A stretch of DNA of 64,000 nt from Cloeon dipterum (taxonomy: Eukaryota > Arthropoda > Insecta > Ephemeroptera > Baetidae): the NCBI RefSeq assembly GCF_949628265.1, contig NC_088789.1:4518886-4582885 (forward strand), given 5' to 3'. Both the position numbers and the translations under genes were made by a program. Below the pieces are notes generated by a model. That model made no database searches. It saw only the letters and a program-made list of their open reading frames with translations, and was not told the DNA's origin. Positions 49,015-61,907 of the stretch are shown one piece after another; the first letter of the stretch is position 1, and the number at the start of each line of letters is the position of its first letter.

Positions 49015-50965
49015 TTAGGCAGGACTTGGAGGCTCCACTCGAAGACGGCCTCGCAGCTCTTCCAGAGACTTGCTCTTGGCCTTGTTGATGCGTTTGTACT
49101 TGACGTCCTTAGGCTTGGTCACTGAACGGTGATTGTTGCCCATGACTCTGTTGAATTGATGCTGCTGACCCCCCGCGGGAGGCGCAGGTATCCAACTGGG
49201 GGGCTCTTCCAGGTCCACGCGACTCGTCCGCAAGGGCGGCTGCCGTCTCAGCTTTTTCTCGCTCCCCTCTACCGATCCGCTGTTGTTGTTGTTCAGCTGC
49301 AAATTAATTAAATTAAGACCATGGCTGAAAATCAACGCATTTATTGTTACCATCTCTTCTTCCTCGGAAATTAAAGCTTCATCATCGGCAGTAGGAGCGG
49401 TGCAGTCATTGGAGACGTTGTTCTGCCTTTCAGGGGTCAATTGCCTTGGAGGGTCTTCCGAGTCTTGATCTTCTTCAACACTATACACAGTCTCTAAAAC
49501 CTCTGGCCTTCTCAAAAACGAGTTGCTTCCACGCTTCCCACCAGCACCTATAAAAAAGGACAGTACATAAATATATATCACTATAGAAAATAACCCTGCA
49601 TAATATTTCATTCCCACGTATATAATACATATATGAAAAGGTAAATGAACAAATCTCTAAAATGAGAAGCAGAAATTAAAATGGAAGAACGCACAAAACT
49701 TTCAATAAAAAAATCAATTATAAATATATCAGCAAGACCAAAGTTGAAAATTTAACTGCGGAAACAGATTTAAAAAATAATCAGTTTAGTAGCATTATTT
49801 ACCATGTTCACATTAACAATGACTTGGATGAGAATAATCAAAATAATTATCAATGTAAGACAGGATTTTAAAAATTAAATTTTGCTATCCATTTCCGAAG
49901 TTTTAGCAGTACCGACCTGAATATCATAATTGTCTAATTTGTCAGAGCCAACAGGAACAGTAGCCCAGTGACACAAATAATTCTTTTGAGTTTTTATGTC
50001 TTCGCAGTGCCACCGTTTCAAACCCATGTTTATTGGCACAATATACTACTTCAAACAAAGCGGTTGTTTGCTCACCTGAATTAGAAAATTTAGTTGCATC
50101 TGATATGCTTCTTTGAACAGCGGCGGTGGTGCTGTTGTAACGGAGCACGGAGGACAAAGGCAGTGCCAGCTGCAGGTCCATCGCAGACCCGTCCTCGAGC
50201 ACCACCGCGCTATCATTGTCGGCGGCAATGTCAACATCATTTGTGTCAGGCAAAGACGAGTCGAGGCCAGAGTCGGCCAAGCGCTGCTGGAGAGCTCGGA
50301 TGGTTCTCGATTGGCGCATCACACATTTGTCTCGGTTGATTAGGAGCGTCCGTATTTCCTTTTGTTTCCTGCACAGCCCAGCCTCCAGAAGCAAGAGCTG
50401 AGATGACAGGCCCTTCAGCTGCTCGGCGTGTTCCCGAGCCAGTTTCGCCATCATTTCCTCCTGAATTGTACAAATTCAAATTAAATATCATTATTTTCAA
50501 ATGAACAAAAACTTTTATTATGTGGTATCACTTTTCATAAATTCTTGAACTTAAATTTCCGCGGTTCAATAAGTTCTTTAAAACCAGGTGGTGTGGAATT
50601 TCGCTGCTTTTTAATTAAATAATTTTCTACGTACACATGAACGCAGGGCTTTTGTAACTGGATATCAAAGACAACAACAGAGCCTAAAAATCGATTCGCA
50701 ACGAGAATTTCAAGAGAGCACCAGCAGCAGCAGCAATAAAAGGTGCGATTGAAACCTGAATCTGCGCGTCTGTCCGTTCAGTCGGCAGAGAGCAAAAAAG
50801 CGACCTTAGTGTGTGTGTGTGTGTGTGTGTGCTTGTTAAAATATATACCTGAGCCTTAGCGCGGCGGCGCCAAGAGAGAAGCTGATGTGCTTGGCTGCGA
50901 TGCCTTTCCCTGAGGTCGTGGATCACCTGACATGCCTCCTCAAGGGTGGTTGGCTGCACATCCAT
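49015..50965 (-). CDS. Coiled-coil protein, uncharacterised (paralogue of the 62-kb gene)
   Basis: Minus-strand exons 50965-50849, 50460-50076, 49547-49351, 49296-49015 (981 nt, 326 aa from the first ATG). A splice acceptor (cttcag|gag) sits four bases before that ATG, so an upstream leader exon exists and a longer N-terminus cannot be excluded. Residues 1-100 are predicted coiled coil, charged and heptad-like, with WRRRAKAQ at the exon 1/2 junction and a RKQKEI block at 70-75. The middle (about 105-240) is acidic, Ser/Thr-rich and probably disordered. A basic motif near the C-terminus (287-318, NNHRSVTKPKDVKYKR then SLEELRGRL) is conserved in the neighbouring paralogue. There is no signal peptide or membrane segment, so it is presumably intracellular. 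I do not recognise the family and propose no function. The intron 49297-49350 is only 54 bp and in frame. Confidence 0.75.
50811..50832. repeat. (GT)n microsatellite in an intron
   Basis: A run of about eleven GT units in the first coding intron of the coiled-coil gene, close to its donor site (GTATAT at 50848). Confidence 0.85.
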
Positions 50966-50969
50966 ATCT

Positions 50970-53900
50970 CCTGAAGCACACGATTAGATTTTTATTTAAA
51001 ATAATGTACTTATGTCAAATCTTTTTATGCCATGTTAATATAGATTTTGATTGAATATTTTCGACTACATTATCGCTGAAGGATTTTTTCAAATAAAGAA
51101 AACATTCATTGAACTGATGATAATTCTGCGTAAGTCGTAAGGTAAATTCGTCTTTAAATAACAATATTTTTGCAGTTTTTAAAAATATGTTGATTGTGCG
51201 CTTTCCAATTAAAGTCCTGATCAGCTAGAACACAATTAAAAAATGTAAATGGGTATATAAGCCAACGTGGCAGCAAAAATTGGAATCAGCTCGCTAGAGA
51301 AAAGAGAACAAATCGATATTCCCAATGACAAGTGCAGGCGGAAAGCAGGGCATTCATTATTTGCGAGAACGGTTGGGATTAGTGCATCTAGCAACCAGAG
51401 TCAGAGAAAGCGTCGGCTCTCATCTGGGAAAAAGCGGTGGCGATTTCGCATCGGCAAATAATGAGAATGAATGGGCTTCTGATTGAAGGGCGGGCGGTTG
51501 CCCATCCGAGAGAAAAGCAGCAGCAGCAGCACTCGGAATCGTGTTAAACTAGATTCAGCAGCTCTCAGACAAAAGAGAAGTTGAGTTGTGTGATGCCGGG
51601 GCAGAGGAAAAAAGCTAGCGGTGGTGGGAAATCTGCAGGCGGCAGGAAAATAGGTCGATTTCCCGGCAGCGGCAACAAAGCTAGGAGCATATAGACATCT
51701 TTTATCACTGCCTTGAGAAGTTGTCAAGCCAAAACGGCGTGCTTGTTGTCCGGACACTAGCCCCGCTGGGAAATAATGTGTTTGTGAAAAATGGCTTGAT
51801 CCGTGTTGCGCGCGATAAAATCTTGTTGGCATTGCCTTCGCTCTTTCAGAGGCTATTTTATGAAAGATGGTGCACCGGCCTAATACGACTTGAAGAAAAA
51901 ATAGGCTAAAGGGGTTAGGAGAAAATTAGGGTTGCGTTTCAGCGGGTTATTTCATGAAAAAAAACATCACATATCTGAACGGTACGTAATTTAAAATTTT
52001 CAATATTTCAACCGACATGTATATTTATTTAATTTTACCTTTAAAAATTCAGCGATTCGATTAAGGATAGTTACATTCTTTTGTTTGACAAAACGTGTTA
52101 TGGTTGTAAAATGGATTCCGGTGCAAATATGGCTTCCTAAAATTTTAGTCAGTTTTTTTCTTGCTTAGTGTCCGCTGCGACAAAGAACCCAGTGAAAATG
52201 ATTATGTATATACGTATGCTTCCAAATATTCAGTGGAACTGTTTGGCTCAATTTAAATTCTGTGTTTTTTTAACATCAAATGAACAATTTGAAACAACAG
52301 TTTTTTACTGCCACATTTTGTCATGTTTTTAAAATAAACGAAACTGTTTTGATAAATAAGTAATGGGCATCATATTTCCTTCTATATTTACAATACTTTG
52401 CATGTAACTTGCTAGCAACTGACTCTGTTTAGTACGAATGTTTACACAGAGTGATCTCATTTTAACTTTGTGTTTTGCGGTTGCTTACAAACTTTACAAT
52501 TTGCACAGAATTCAGCTCCAAGATACCTCAAAGGCTTCTTCCTTAATGAGCGTCTGAATGCAAAGCTTGTCAACAGTCACATTAATTGTAATTGGGTTCG
52601 TGCAGGCAGGCAAAGACATGTATAGAGTTAACTCATTGTGCATTGTACATTATTTAAGGCAGTCGGCGGGAGGCTAGGCCTTCATAAATTTAAAACAGGA
52701 AGTTGGCAAAAGTCATCTGACGCGCGCGCGGCCAGCAATTCCAGTAGCTCGACGAAATTTTGCTTAACTTGGCGAAATAAGAACCTCAAACGCGCCCGCG
52801 GCGCACTTTAACTAATGCAGAAAGCGCGAGTCGCTCTCACGTGAGAGCTAGTGTGAGTTTCCTGCTCTGATTTGTTAATTACCGGATTTTAATTCTCCAG
52901 TAATTTCCCGCGGCGTGTGTTTCAGCGCACGCGAGGCCGCAGAACTTGTGCGGCTGCGGAACGTGCTCTGGGGCTTCCCGCCAGGGGTGGAATGCACCCT
53001 CGCGCGGTGCACGTTTGCTTCATCAGCAGCCTCCGCGCGCGAGCACATACAATTATTCTAAAAGGCCAACGGCCCGCGACGACGAGTACAAAAATCACTT
53101 TCGCGTGTTTGTTCTGCGAGCGCCGAGCAGCGAAATTAAGCCGGCTCGTGATTAATAGCGGAAAGAGAGGCGGCGCGGGCAAAAAGCTATTCCAGCAGCT
53201 CTTCGCCGGGGACGTGAAAAATGGTCAAACTTTTTAATACCTCACAAACTTGATCAAAACTATCTTCTATGAAGGATAGCGTAAATTGTGATTGATGAAA
53301 ATGGGCTTCTTACAATTTAAAGCGCCATTTGTCACCCGGTAATAACATTTAAGGCATGTTAAAGAGTGATAAATTCAACAAACAAAATAAATTTGAGCAA
53401 TACATTATGCACGTATGAGGGTGTCAAAGAATGATGAATCTTTCTTCGTCTTAATAAGATTTGTTTAAGCATAATTTATAAGCATATCATTATTTATTGT
53501 TTGTGCATCGTGTCTTATCCTTCTTAATCTAAATAGCTAAATATCAATTTAAAAATTTGAGAAGTTTTTTCCCTTGAATGATGACCAAGATTTGCTCGAT
53601 TTAATTTTTCAGTATCTACATACGCAATTTTTTTTTTAAATTAAAATCCATGACATTTGTTAAGTATTTATACAGGTTTAGATTGCCCTACAAGATATCC
53701 ATTTTAAGTTCTCATTAAAAAAACAGTATAGTTTTCAGAGAGACGCAATTCTGACTAACAATGCAATTTATAACATTCGCTCATGGAATCCAGCCAGTTT
53801 TGGCAATTTTCCTTGTAACGTAATGCCATTTTTGGCATGTTCTCGTGGTTCCAACTGACAAAATCAACAAATGAAAGCTATTAAGTACTCACACTTGCTC

Positions 53901-56028
53901 CTGTTGCTACAGTTTCTCACGTCCCCCTGTACGCTCCGCATTAGCATGTAGGGGGATAGGGGTGTGCCTCCCCGTGTGCCGGGCACGTCGGTTAATCTGC
54001 GAAAAGAGCGCCAATTTGGCTCTTTTGTTTGCTACAAGAAGCACTCAAAGCCTTGAATAATGACGCACACGGCACACGGCAGGCACCGAACAAAGCCAAG
54101 GCAAATCACTCCAGCTTCTGGCAGCCAACAATGCTTGTTGCGCTCTAAACAAACAGCTCGCGCAAAATGACGAGTATCAAAAGAAGTGCGCGCAAACAAG
54201 CGGCAGAGTATTAATCTCTGATGTCTCTTTTGTCCGTAAATTTCGACTGTATTTTTGACTCGCGGTTTTAAAATGAAAAATTCGTCCAAAAATATTGAAT
54301 TTGAAAAGTATTTACTAGGCAAATTATTGCGCTCATTAATATTTAAAAATAATTGTTAATTTTCACCATTTTTGATTTCATTATCTCAGTAGAAAACCGA
54401 GTTCAACGTTCAACACCATAATTTGTGTAAACTAAGTCACCTTTTGTATGTATAAAAAGTATTTATTCATCCTGTAGGGATTATCCTAAAAGCAACCCCT
54501 TTCCACTATTCATGTAAAAGCTCTGAGCATGGTTTAAAATCCGTTCTGTATAATGCAGTACGGTATTTTCCTAAAGCTGCGGCTAAGTTGAAAAAATACA
54601 CTTGATGAAATGACAGAGCCAGTGTTTCCAGCGAGTGGGAAAATGGAATGCGCGCTGAGAATATGTGATCACGGCACTTTTCCTTTTCTCAATGTTGGCA
54701 AATATCGACCAGACAAAAATTCATTACCAACTCTGGCAGCTGAAACAGTCCCTCAGCACCTCAGAGGATGGAAGAAGAAAAGCAGCAACGATCCATCTTG
54801 GTACGCTCGAGCATGTATCATTGCCAGCATTCAATTTGAAGCTCATTAACATCGGGTCCCTGGAGCGGGTTGCGTCTAATTTCTAGAGGGAGTGGGATCG
54901 ATCGCGGGTCACCCAACTTTGATTCCACCGCTGGGAAAAGAAGCAGCCGCGATGTGTTCAAACGGAGCTGATGCAACATGTGTAAATGTAACAGGGTCGA
55001 TAATTTGAGTCTTTTTTAAATGTCTAAAGAACATATTGTAATATTTTAAATTAAATAAAAGAAAAAAACTAAAAGGATAAAACCTACTATATTACCAGTC
55101 CGTTGGCTCGCATTGTTAAGGCATTTTCAGGAGTGTCAAAGCAATGTGAGGTATTTGAGCAATTCGGGGATCTGGCTGCCCAATGTCAAGTATGGCAAAA
55201 AGTGGTTAATTTATTGACTCTTGAAAAAATTTAGCAATAACTTTTGAAACATATTTTCAAAATAATGCCTGAAATAACTGATTCGTCTAAAATTCGCGAC
55301 CCAGAACACATACGTTTGCCCTTAGCTGGCGCAAATAGAGCCAACAGATTGCAGCCAACCGTTTCCTTCTCATCTCTGCTATCATTTTATTGATGTTTTC
55401 CAACTACATATCGGAAAGCAGCGCGGCGCAAAATTGAGCCCCTTTGCTCTGTGGATATGATGCCACTTTTCAGAAGCGAAATCGCCCTCGTGCTTTTTCT
55501 GCACAGCGCAAAACCAGGGCGTCTCGGCAAGCTGCCTCAAAGCCAAACTTTGACAGCGCTCGTCGAAACTTCTCTGGCGGGCAAATAAATGCTGCCATTG
55601 GAGCAAGGCGCGTAATATAAATCAGAGCGATAAAGGCAGCAAGCTGTTTACGGGAATGCGATATTTATTCAGATTGTTTGTCAGCACTGCGAAACGCTGC
55701 TGCCGGCAGCCGTGGACGCTAATATTTGGCTGGATTTCGATCAAATCCAATATTGCGTCGCGAGAGTTGCTTCATCAGAGCAATTGTGGAAATACAGCGC
55801 GCAGTTTAGGTGTGCAGTGTGCGTTGTTTATTTTCGATTTGCGCACTCGGAGATTGATTTTCCCCTCACATAATTAAGCGTCACATCGCAGCGCGCAGAG
55901 CCATTCGTTTAATCATTTTCCATGCCCATTCAAATCGGCTTATTTACGTTATTTTCCTGGAAATTTTCAATCTGCTCCTCCATTTGATGTGATTTTCGGC
56001 AACGTGAAATTTCCTGTTTGCATCCGTG
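50970..56028. other. Non-coding stretch upstream of the 49-kb coiled-coil gene
   Basis: Mostly AT-rich with a GC/CpG-rich patch at about 52710-53215 that could be a promoter for the minus-strand gene. No exon with recognisable homology was found. Open frames in the GC-rich patch occur on both strands and look compositional. Confidence 0.4.
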
Positions 56029-56218
56029 TGCTACACTGCAAGTCAGGGGAGAGAAAATGTCACTGCGCTGCATTGAGAAAATCTCACCTCGCCGTATGTC
56101 ACTATACCTGGGGTGTCAAAGGTGGGTTTTCCCCCCGCGCATCAGTGATATGCGGCGGGGTGAGAAAATGTCACTGCAGCGCAGTGATATTTTCTCACCC
56201 CTGACTTGCAGTGTAGCA
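56029..56218. mobile_element. 190-bp inverted-repeat element (MITE-like)
   Basis: The left end tgctacactgcaagtcaggg is the inverse of the right end. Inside, a gtgagaaaatgtcactgc-type module is repeated in both orientations, so the termini are extended imperfect inverted repeats with a short centre. It has no coding capacity and no clear target duplication. Confidence 0.7.
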
Positions 56219-58690
56219 TTGATTTTAACCTAATTTCTCATGGGAAACGTCGCTCGTGCCCGTTTCGGAAATGGAAAATGACTTGTTGATGCGTGATCTA
56301 ATTAGTTCCTCTGCCACTAAACCCTTAGAGACAATGGTGTGAGCAACAATGTGAAATATCTGCAGTCTCTTAACATGCGACTGATTTTTAACGGGAAAAT
56401 ACATATCGAAAATAACTTGTGATAGCTGCACCTCAATAAGTCGCTGCTGATGCGATATTATATATAAAGTATAAATACTATATGTAAGTGGTAAAAAGTA
56501 ATAAATTTAATGGCAAGTTTGAATTATGTTAGTCGTGTAATTTATCAAAAAAAAAAAAAAAAAAATACAAAATGAGCCACTTTTAACAGTGCTCTATTTA
56601 GTTGAGCTTGGTGAAAGTAATTAAGTAGTTTTAGAGTGATGTTGCAAACAATTTGAGAGTTTTTAGCAAGAGTATAAAAACAGACAAATTTTAAGCTTTG
56701 CTTGGGTCCGGCACTTTTCCCTAGCTCATAATGAAAGCGGAGCGGATGAAAGATACACTTTTTTAAAACAGAAACTTGAATTTAGCTAAAAGGCCGCCAT
56801 CATCAACAGTTTATTGACGTTTTAAAGTCATGAATTGCAGAGCGCATACAAAGGCTCGGGAGGAAGCTGCGAGAGAAACGACTTTCGCTTTGATTATATA
56901 ATGTCAGGTAATGGTGTGGTCGTGTACAGAGGCGAGCTGCACGGTGACAACGAGCTGCTGGATGAGTGACAAGGCACACAAACACCCTGTGCATTTTCCA
57001 AGAGCTGCAGGGAGGCGGTCCTTGACCTGAATCTTCATTTTCTACTCTTCATATTTAGGTTCTCTATGGATCGAATTTATTTGCATGTATTTTTTGGAGT
57101 CGGTTAATGCATTAATTTGCCGATTAACATAATCAAACTTAAATTTTCTTATAAAAACTGCGCAGTTTATCGTTTCAGCTCTAATGACAACATTTTAATA
57201 TACAAATATCTCTTTTTAGGAGACCACAAAATGTTCACTAAGTTATTCATTTAAACATCGTGTTTTATTACGGTTTGCCGCGACATTTTGATGTTCGTTC
57301 CTTATTGACACACTTGTTGCCTCCTGTTTACCTATAGAGCCATAATGTCATTCCACTTTGAAAGCTTCATTATATATAGATTTCTAAAATTGTTCGTATT
57401 TCATCAGATACGTTTTGCACACCTGTGGCAAAAGTGTCTTTAACTGGTTATCATCGATTCAATTTAATATGGTTAGTGAATATTTTTTGCGAGCTCTGTA
57501 ACCTTACATAATTCAATATGATTCGCATAAAATTGCGTGGCAAGTAGCAAGAAACAATTTAAAATATATATTTTGTTCGGAAACTCAATTCCAATAATTT
57601 TAAGGAATATTGTATGCTAACGAGGATGATATTGTGGTGCAGCAAGGTAGAAGGCGGCTCTGAATTTCGTCGTCGCAGGAGCGAGAATGACCAGGTCACT
57701 CGAGCTCGCAGCTCGCTGCAGAATCTGGTTTGCAACAAAGGGGCGGTGGCGGCGCGGGGTGACCTCGAAAGTGAGTTTCACCCCGATGTTGCCCTCTTCC
57801 CCGTTGCTTTGCTACCCAACAAGTGCTGCAATGCGGCATCCGACCGCGCCGCTCGCCTCCGTGTGTGTGTGCAGTGCAAAGGAGAGCCGATTTCAGCGAA
57901 AATCCGAGAGCAAATATTAACACGACGCGTCCAAAACACGGAGGATCAATTAAATGCGCGATTTCTGCGGCCTGCCAGCTCCTCCGGCCTCCGGCTGGGC
58001 CCATTGTTAATGCAACAAGTTTGGTTCGCGTGGACGCACGGATGGATGGAGTTAAAGGGGCCAATCGATATATGCTTGTGTGCGAGTGAGAAGAGAACGA
58101 GGCCTCCTGCGAAACGGGCTCGAACGACCTTTCAAACTTATAGGCCAAACCAGCGGCACGCGCCTCCTGCTTTATTAATTTAGGCGCCAAACTTAGTCTT
58201 CATGATCGAGCCTTTCCCTGAAAAACCGCCGAGAGGTAACAAAACAACTGCGGCTAAATATCAGCTTAATACCAGACTGCACAAATAAACGCGGGCTTAT
58301 TTTACAGATCGCTACGAACGGCTAACATTGACACAAAGTAAACGCGCGCCGATTGGTGATCAAATACTGCCGCATTTGCTACATTATTTGCACAAAGTGA
58401 GAAAAGACCTGCCGACATGAAATGCTTTCAAAAGGAAAATCGACGTGCTCTTAGCGTAATTGAACAAACGTTTCCAGGTATTCGATGAGAAATACCATTG
58501 AAATATAAGTAAGCGCAAACAAATTAAGTGCAAATTGCAAATATTTTATCTGTCGATTTAAACTCAAAGATAAAACAAAACAAAGTAAATGAGAGCGATT
58601 TTTTTAGCATCAAAAATATCTTTTCTGTCCTGAAAACCCAGACTTATTTCTGTTCAGTTTGTGCATTCTGAAGAACAAAAAGCAGTGTTA
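56219..58690. other. Non-coding stretch with GC-rich patch
   Basis: Contains a poly(A) run of about 19 bases near 56549-56567. The GC-rich patch at 57610-58190 is open on both strands (189 and 164 codons) with no recognisable protein. It may be a promoter or CpG island. Confidence 0.4.
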
Positions 58691-58698
58691 CAAAGAAA

Positions 58699-58809
58699 AT
58701 TGGCCAGTCGTTAGAACAATAAACCAGGCCTTTTCTTAGTGTAACTTTATTTATACAAATGTAATTAACTAAAAAAATATATAATTTATTGCTCTAACGA
58801 CTGGTCAAT
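58699..58809. mobile_element. 111-bp terminal-inverted-repeat element
   Basis: The ends attggccagtcgttagaaca and its near-perfect complement (about 24 bases, ttattgctctaacgactggtcaat) enclose an AT-rich core. The cagtcgttaga inner terminus would fit a hAT-like MITE, but no 8-bp target duplication is visible. Confidence 0.65.
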
Positions 58810-61800
58810 GAGGGTCAAAATACGCGACTTATGGTAATAAAAAATCTAAATCAAGATTTACGACGACGTGGCCCCTTTTGTCGAGGCAGCCCCGCACACG
58901 CCACGCGTTTTGTATGGTGCAGAACAAAAATCAGCGGCCGCCGTCACTCAGTCGAGCCAGCCAGCATCCGCCACTGAGGGAGGAAAAAGCTCTGCGGGCT
59001 GCAAGTGCGAAAACAACACAACAACCTGTGGGGGTGAATCGTGCGAATAATTAAAAATTGCAAAACGAGGAGCGAGTGCGCGGCAGACAAAACCGCATAC
59101 GTTCCCCGCCAGAGAGCAAAAACCCTTTCGCTCCCGCGGCGCGCAAAATGAGATCCCGCTTTTTCCTTGTAGCAGCCTACCCTCCTCATCAGAAGCAGCT
59201 GCTGGCGAACAGGAAGACGGCGATTTTGCTCTTTTGTACGGTGCCAAAGCGGATTATTAACGTGTAATAATTTCATCTCCCGCTTTCCAACAGAAAACAC
59301 CCGAGACTTTTTCGGTGCCTCCACCTTCTTGTGCCAAAGGACGCAGTTCCTTTGACGTCAAAGTGGCGCGCACAAAAAATCAATCCCAAGACACGCTGCT
59401 TTTTGCCGCACTATTTTATTTCTTATTTTTCTGACCACTCACAAAAAACTCCGGGTTCTCTAAACACAAGATTTTAAAGAGAGTAATATTAGTTTGCTCT
59501 GAGTGAAATATTTTTCTTTTCATTCCTGAAAGCTTCAGAGCCTGCTCTCGTTTCTTGTTCAACGCGCAGAGAAATTAAGTCAATGATAAATCATTAAAAC
59601 TTTCCCGAGTAAGACGCCAAAGTGAAGTCACTTAAATTCGGCTGGTTTGAGTGCAAAACTAATCGCAGGAAAGTTTGAGACCGGTGCTTTCATGCTGCCT
59701 CAATTTGTCTCTTTCCTCATTCAAGTGGAAAATGACTCTTGCGAAGAGAGTTTAAGGGCTGCCTGTGCAAATGAACTCGATTTTTCCACCCTACTAGTTC
59801 AAGTGCGGAACTGAAGAGGTAGAGACGGCGGCGGCTGCGTTGGTGCTGATAAAAACCTCAATGATGAAGACATTAAAAAAGGTTCTTTTGCTATCGAACG
59901 AGTTTTTGATCCGCAATTTCGAAAAAGCAAACAATTCCGCTGAAGTTATCAAAACAAACGGTTGCTTAAAGTCAAGCAATAAATTTGTAGACGGTTGGCT
60001 GTCAGCGAAGCTATACAGCGACTTGTTGATTTTCAAGCTGTTTTTATTGCTAACAGCTAAAAAAATTGTGCTGAGATAAAAAAATCGTTTTGATTATCAT
60101 CATAATTAGAATGGAAATGTTTCCTCTACTTCCCAACTGAGTTGATAAAGTTCATCGAAATTTTTTATCGAAATAATATGAAAGCAACATTTTCCAGGAA
60201 CTGCTGAGGTAATAATTATAATGTTTTATCATTAAACAGATAAAAATCAGCTTTTAATTCACTACATATTTAAACGTATCCGAAAGACAGCTAGCTAAAA
60301 TCAGTTCGTATATAGAATGACAAGGCTTTTCTATACACAAAGCGGAGTGTAAGCTTTACGAGTGCATTGTGCGCGATTGTAATTGAACCGCTACGTCGGC
60401 GCACGAATCGCCGAGGAGAACGAAGCTGCATCTATATATCATCTATCTTCTCGTTTTCAATGAGTATATTTTTTATTTTGGCCGCTGCCGTGAAAGTAAC
60501 GAAATCGTAATGAAATGATCTCCCGAGATTGTGGGAGGTGCGCGTGGCCTTGCAGGTGAGGCCACTGACCCCTCCACCCCCTCAGAGCAAGGCTAAGAAA
60601 GGCGAGCGCAACACACGCCGTGAAAAACAACACTGAACTCACTCAATTGTATGCGAATTTACGGAAGAGTATTGCACACGGAATCGGTTCGGTGCGGGAG
60701 AGAAACATTAATGCGGGAGAGCGGTAGCAGTTGCGGAAATTTTTGCAAACAGGAGGAATTCTTAAGGAGACAACTTGTACGAAAGGTAGCTGGCGTTATG
60801 GTGAAAAAAGTGGCGACGGTTGCTGCCGTCATATGATTATAAAAGGTAATAAACTCTCCTTACGTATAATACGAGTTCAAGCAGCACACAGCAGCGGCGG
60901 CGGCGGCAGCGAGACACCGCCGTGCATACGGCAGGTGATCGCAGCCCGGCTTATCGGTACCAAGGCCGCGCCAACACCGGACTCGGGCGGACACGCTCGC
61001 GCAAGGGTTGCCGGGTGGCTGGGGCTACTTTCGACCAGCGGTTTACTCACCCTTCAGTCTCTCATGGTCTGCAAAGTCCTACTCCGACAGCAGGGGCTCC
61101 GCTCCGTTCCTTTCTGACCTGCCACTGCTGCCAACCGAATTATGGACACGCGCACTGCACTCGATCGATGCACCGGTGGGGCTGCGGCTGGCGGCTGCTT
61201 TGTGGCTCGGATGGGGGTCGGAGTTAGGATTGGAATTATTCCTGCGTTGGAAAGGAGGAAGGTCGGAGAGTTGAGGTGCCGCGTTCTGCGTGCGAATTCG
61301 CGTGAAAGGTTGGCAAAATTTGTCCGCACCTGCTCGTTCACCACCTGTCAAGCACCAGAGAGGGCAGCATCTTTACACACGGCGCAGCGCACGCTCGCTC
61401 ACTTGGTACTGCAGGCGTATTAATTATTCACTCAAGTAGTGCAATTACCCTGGCACTTATATTCCTTTGCTCCATTAAGGCTGAATAAGCGCTGCAACGA
61501 ACTAGGAAAGCGCATCTCACGACTTAATCTCATTTAGTGCACTGTGCTCTTTTTTACTAGGTTTTTATAATTTGCGCAGAAAGTTGAATACGTTCATTAT
61601 AATTATATATATGGGGGACATTGAAGAAACTAGAAATTAAATACTTAATTCAATCCATTATTACGATTTATTTAACATATTTATGCTTTATTTTCATCAG
61701 ATAGTAGTGCAAAAATTTAATTTCAACACGTTCTTCGCGGTAAAAGAAATAAATTCTTGAGGTATATTTTTTAATCCTAGTTTTTCTACCTAATAAAATT

Positions 61801-61900
61801 AAAGCACTCGTCCTCAGTATATATGCACTAGAGCACTAGATTAGGCAGGTAATGACTTTTATCAATCTCACAAACACCACTTCCTTCCCGGGCACATGGC
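58810..61900. other. Non-coding stretch between the two coiled-coil genes
   Basis: GC-rich patches at 58860-59260 and 60880-61400 alternate with AT-rich DNA. No splice-consistent coding exon was recognised. The patches may be promoter or enhancer DNA of the flanking minus-strand genes. Confidence 0.4.
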
Positions 61901-61907
61901 CCAACCT

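Noticed and set aside
57614..58190. 189-codon (+) and 164-codon (-) overlapping open frames
   Set aside because: Both strands are open in the same GC-rich patch, and neither shows a domain or conserved motif. This is a compositional effect.
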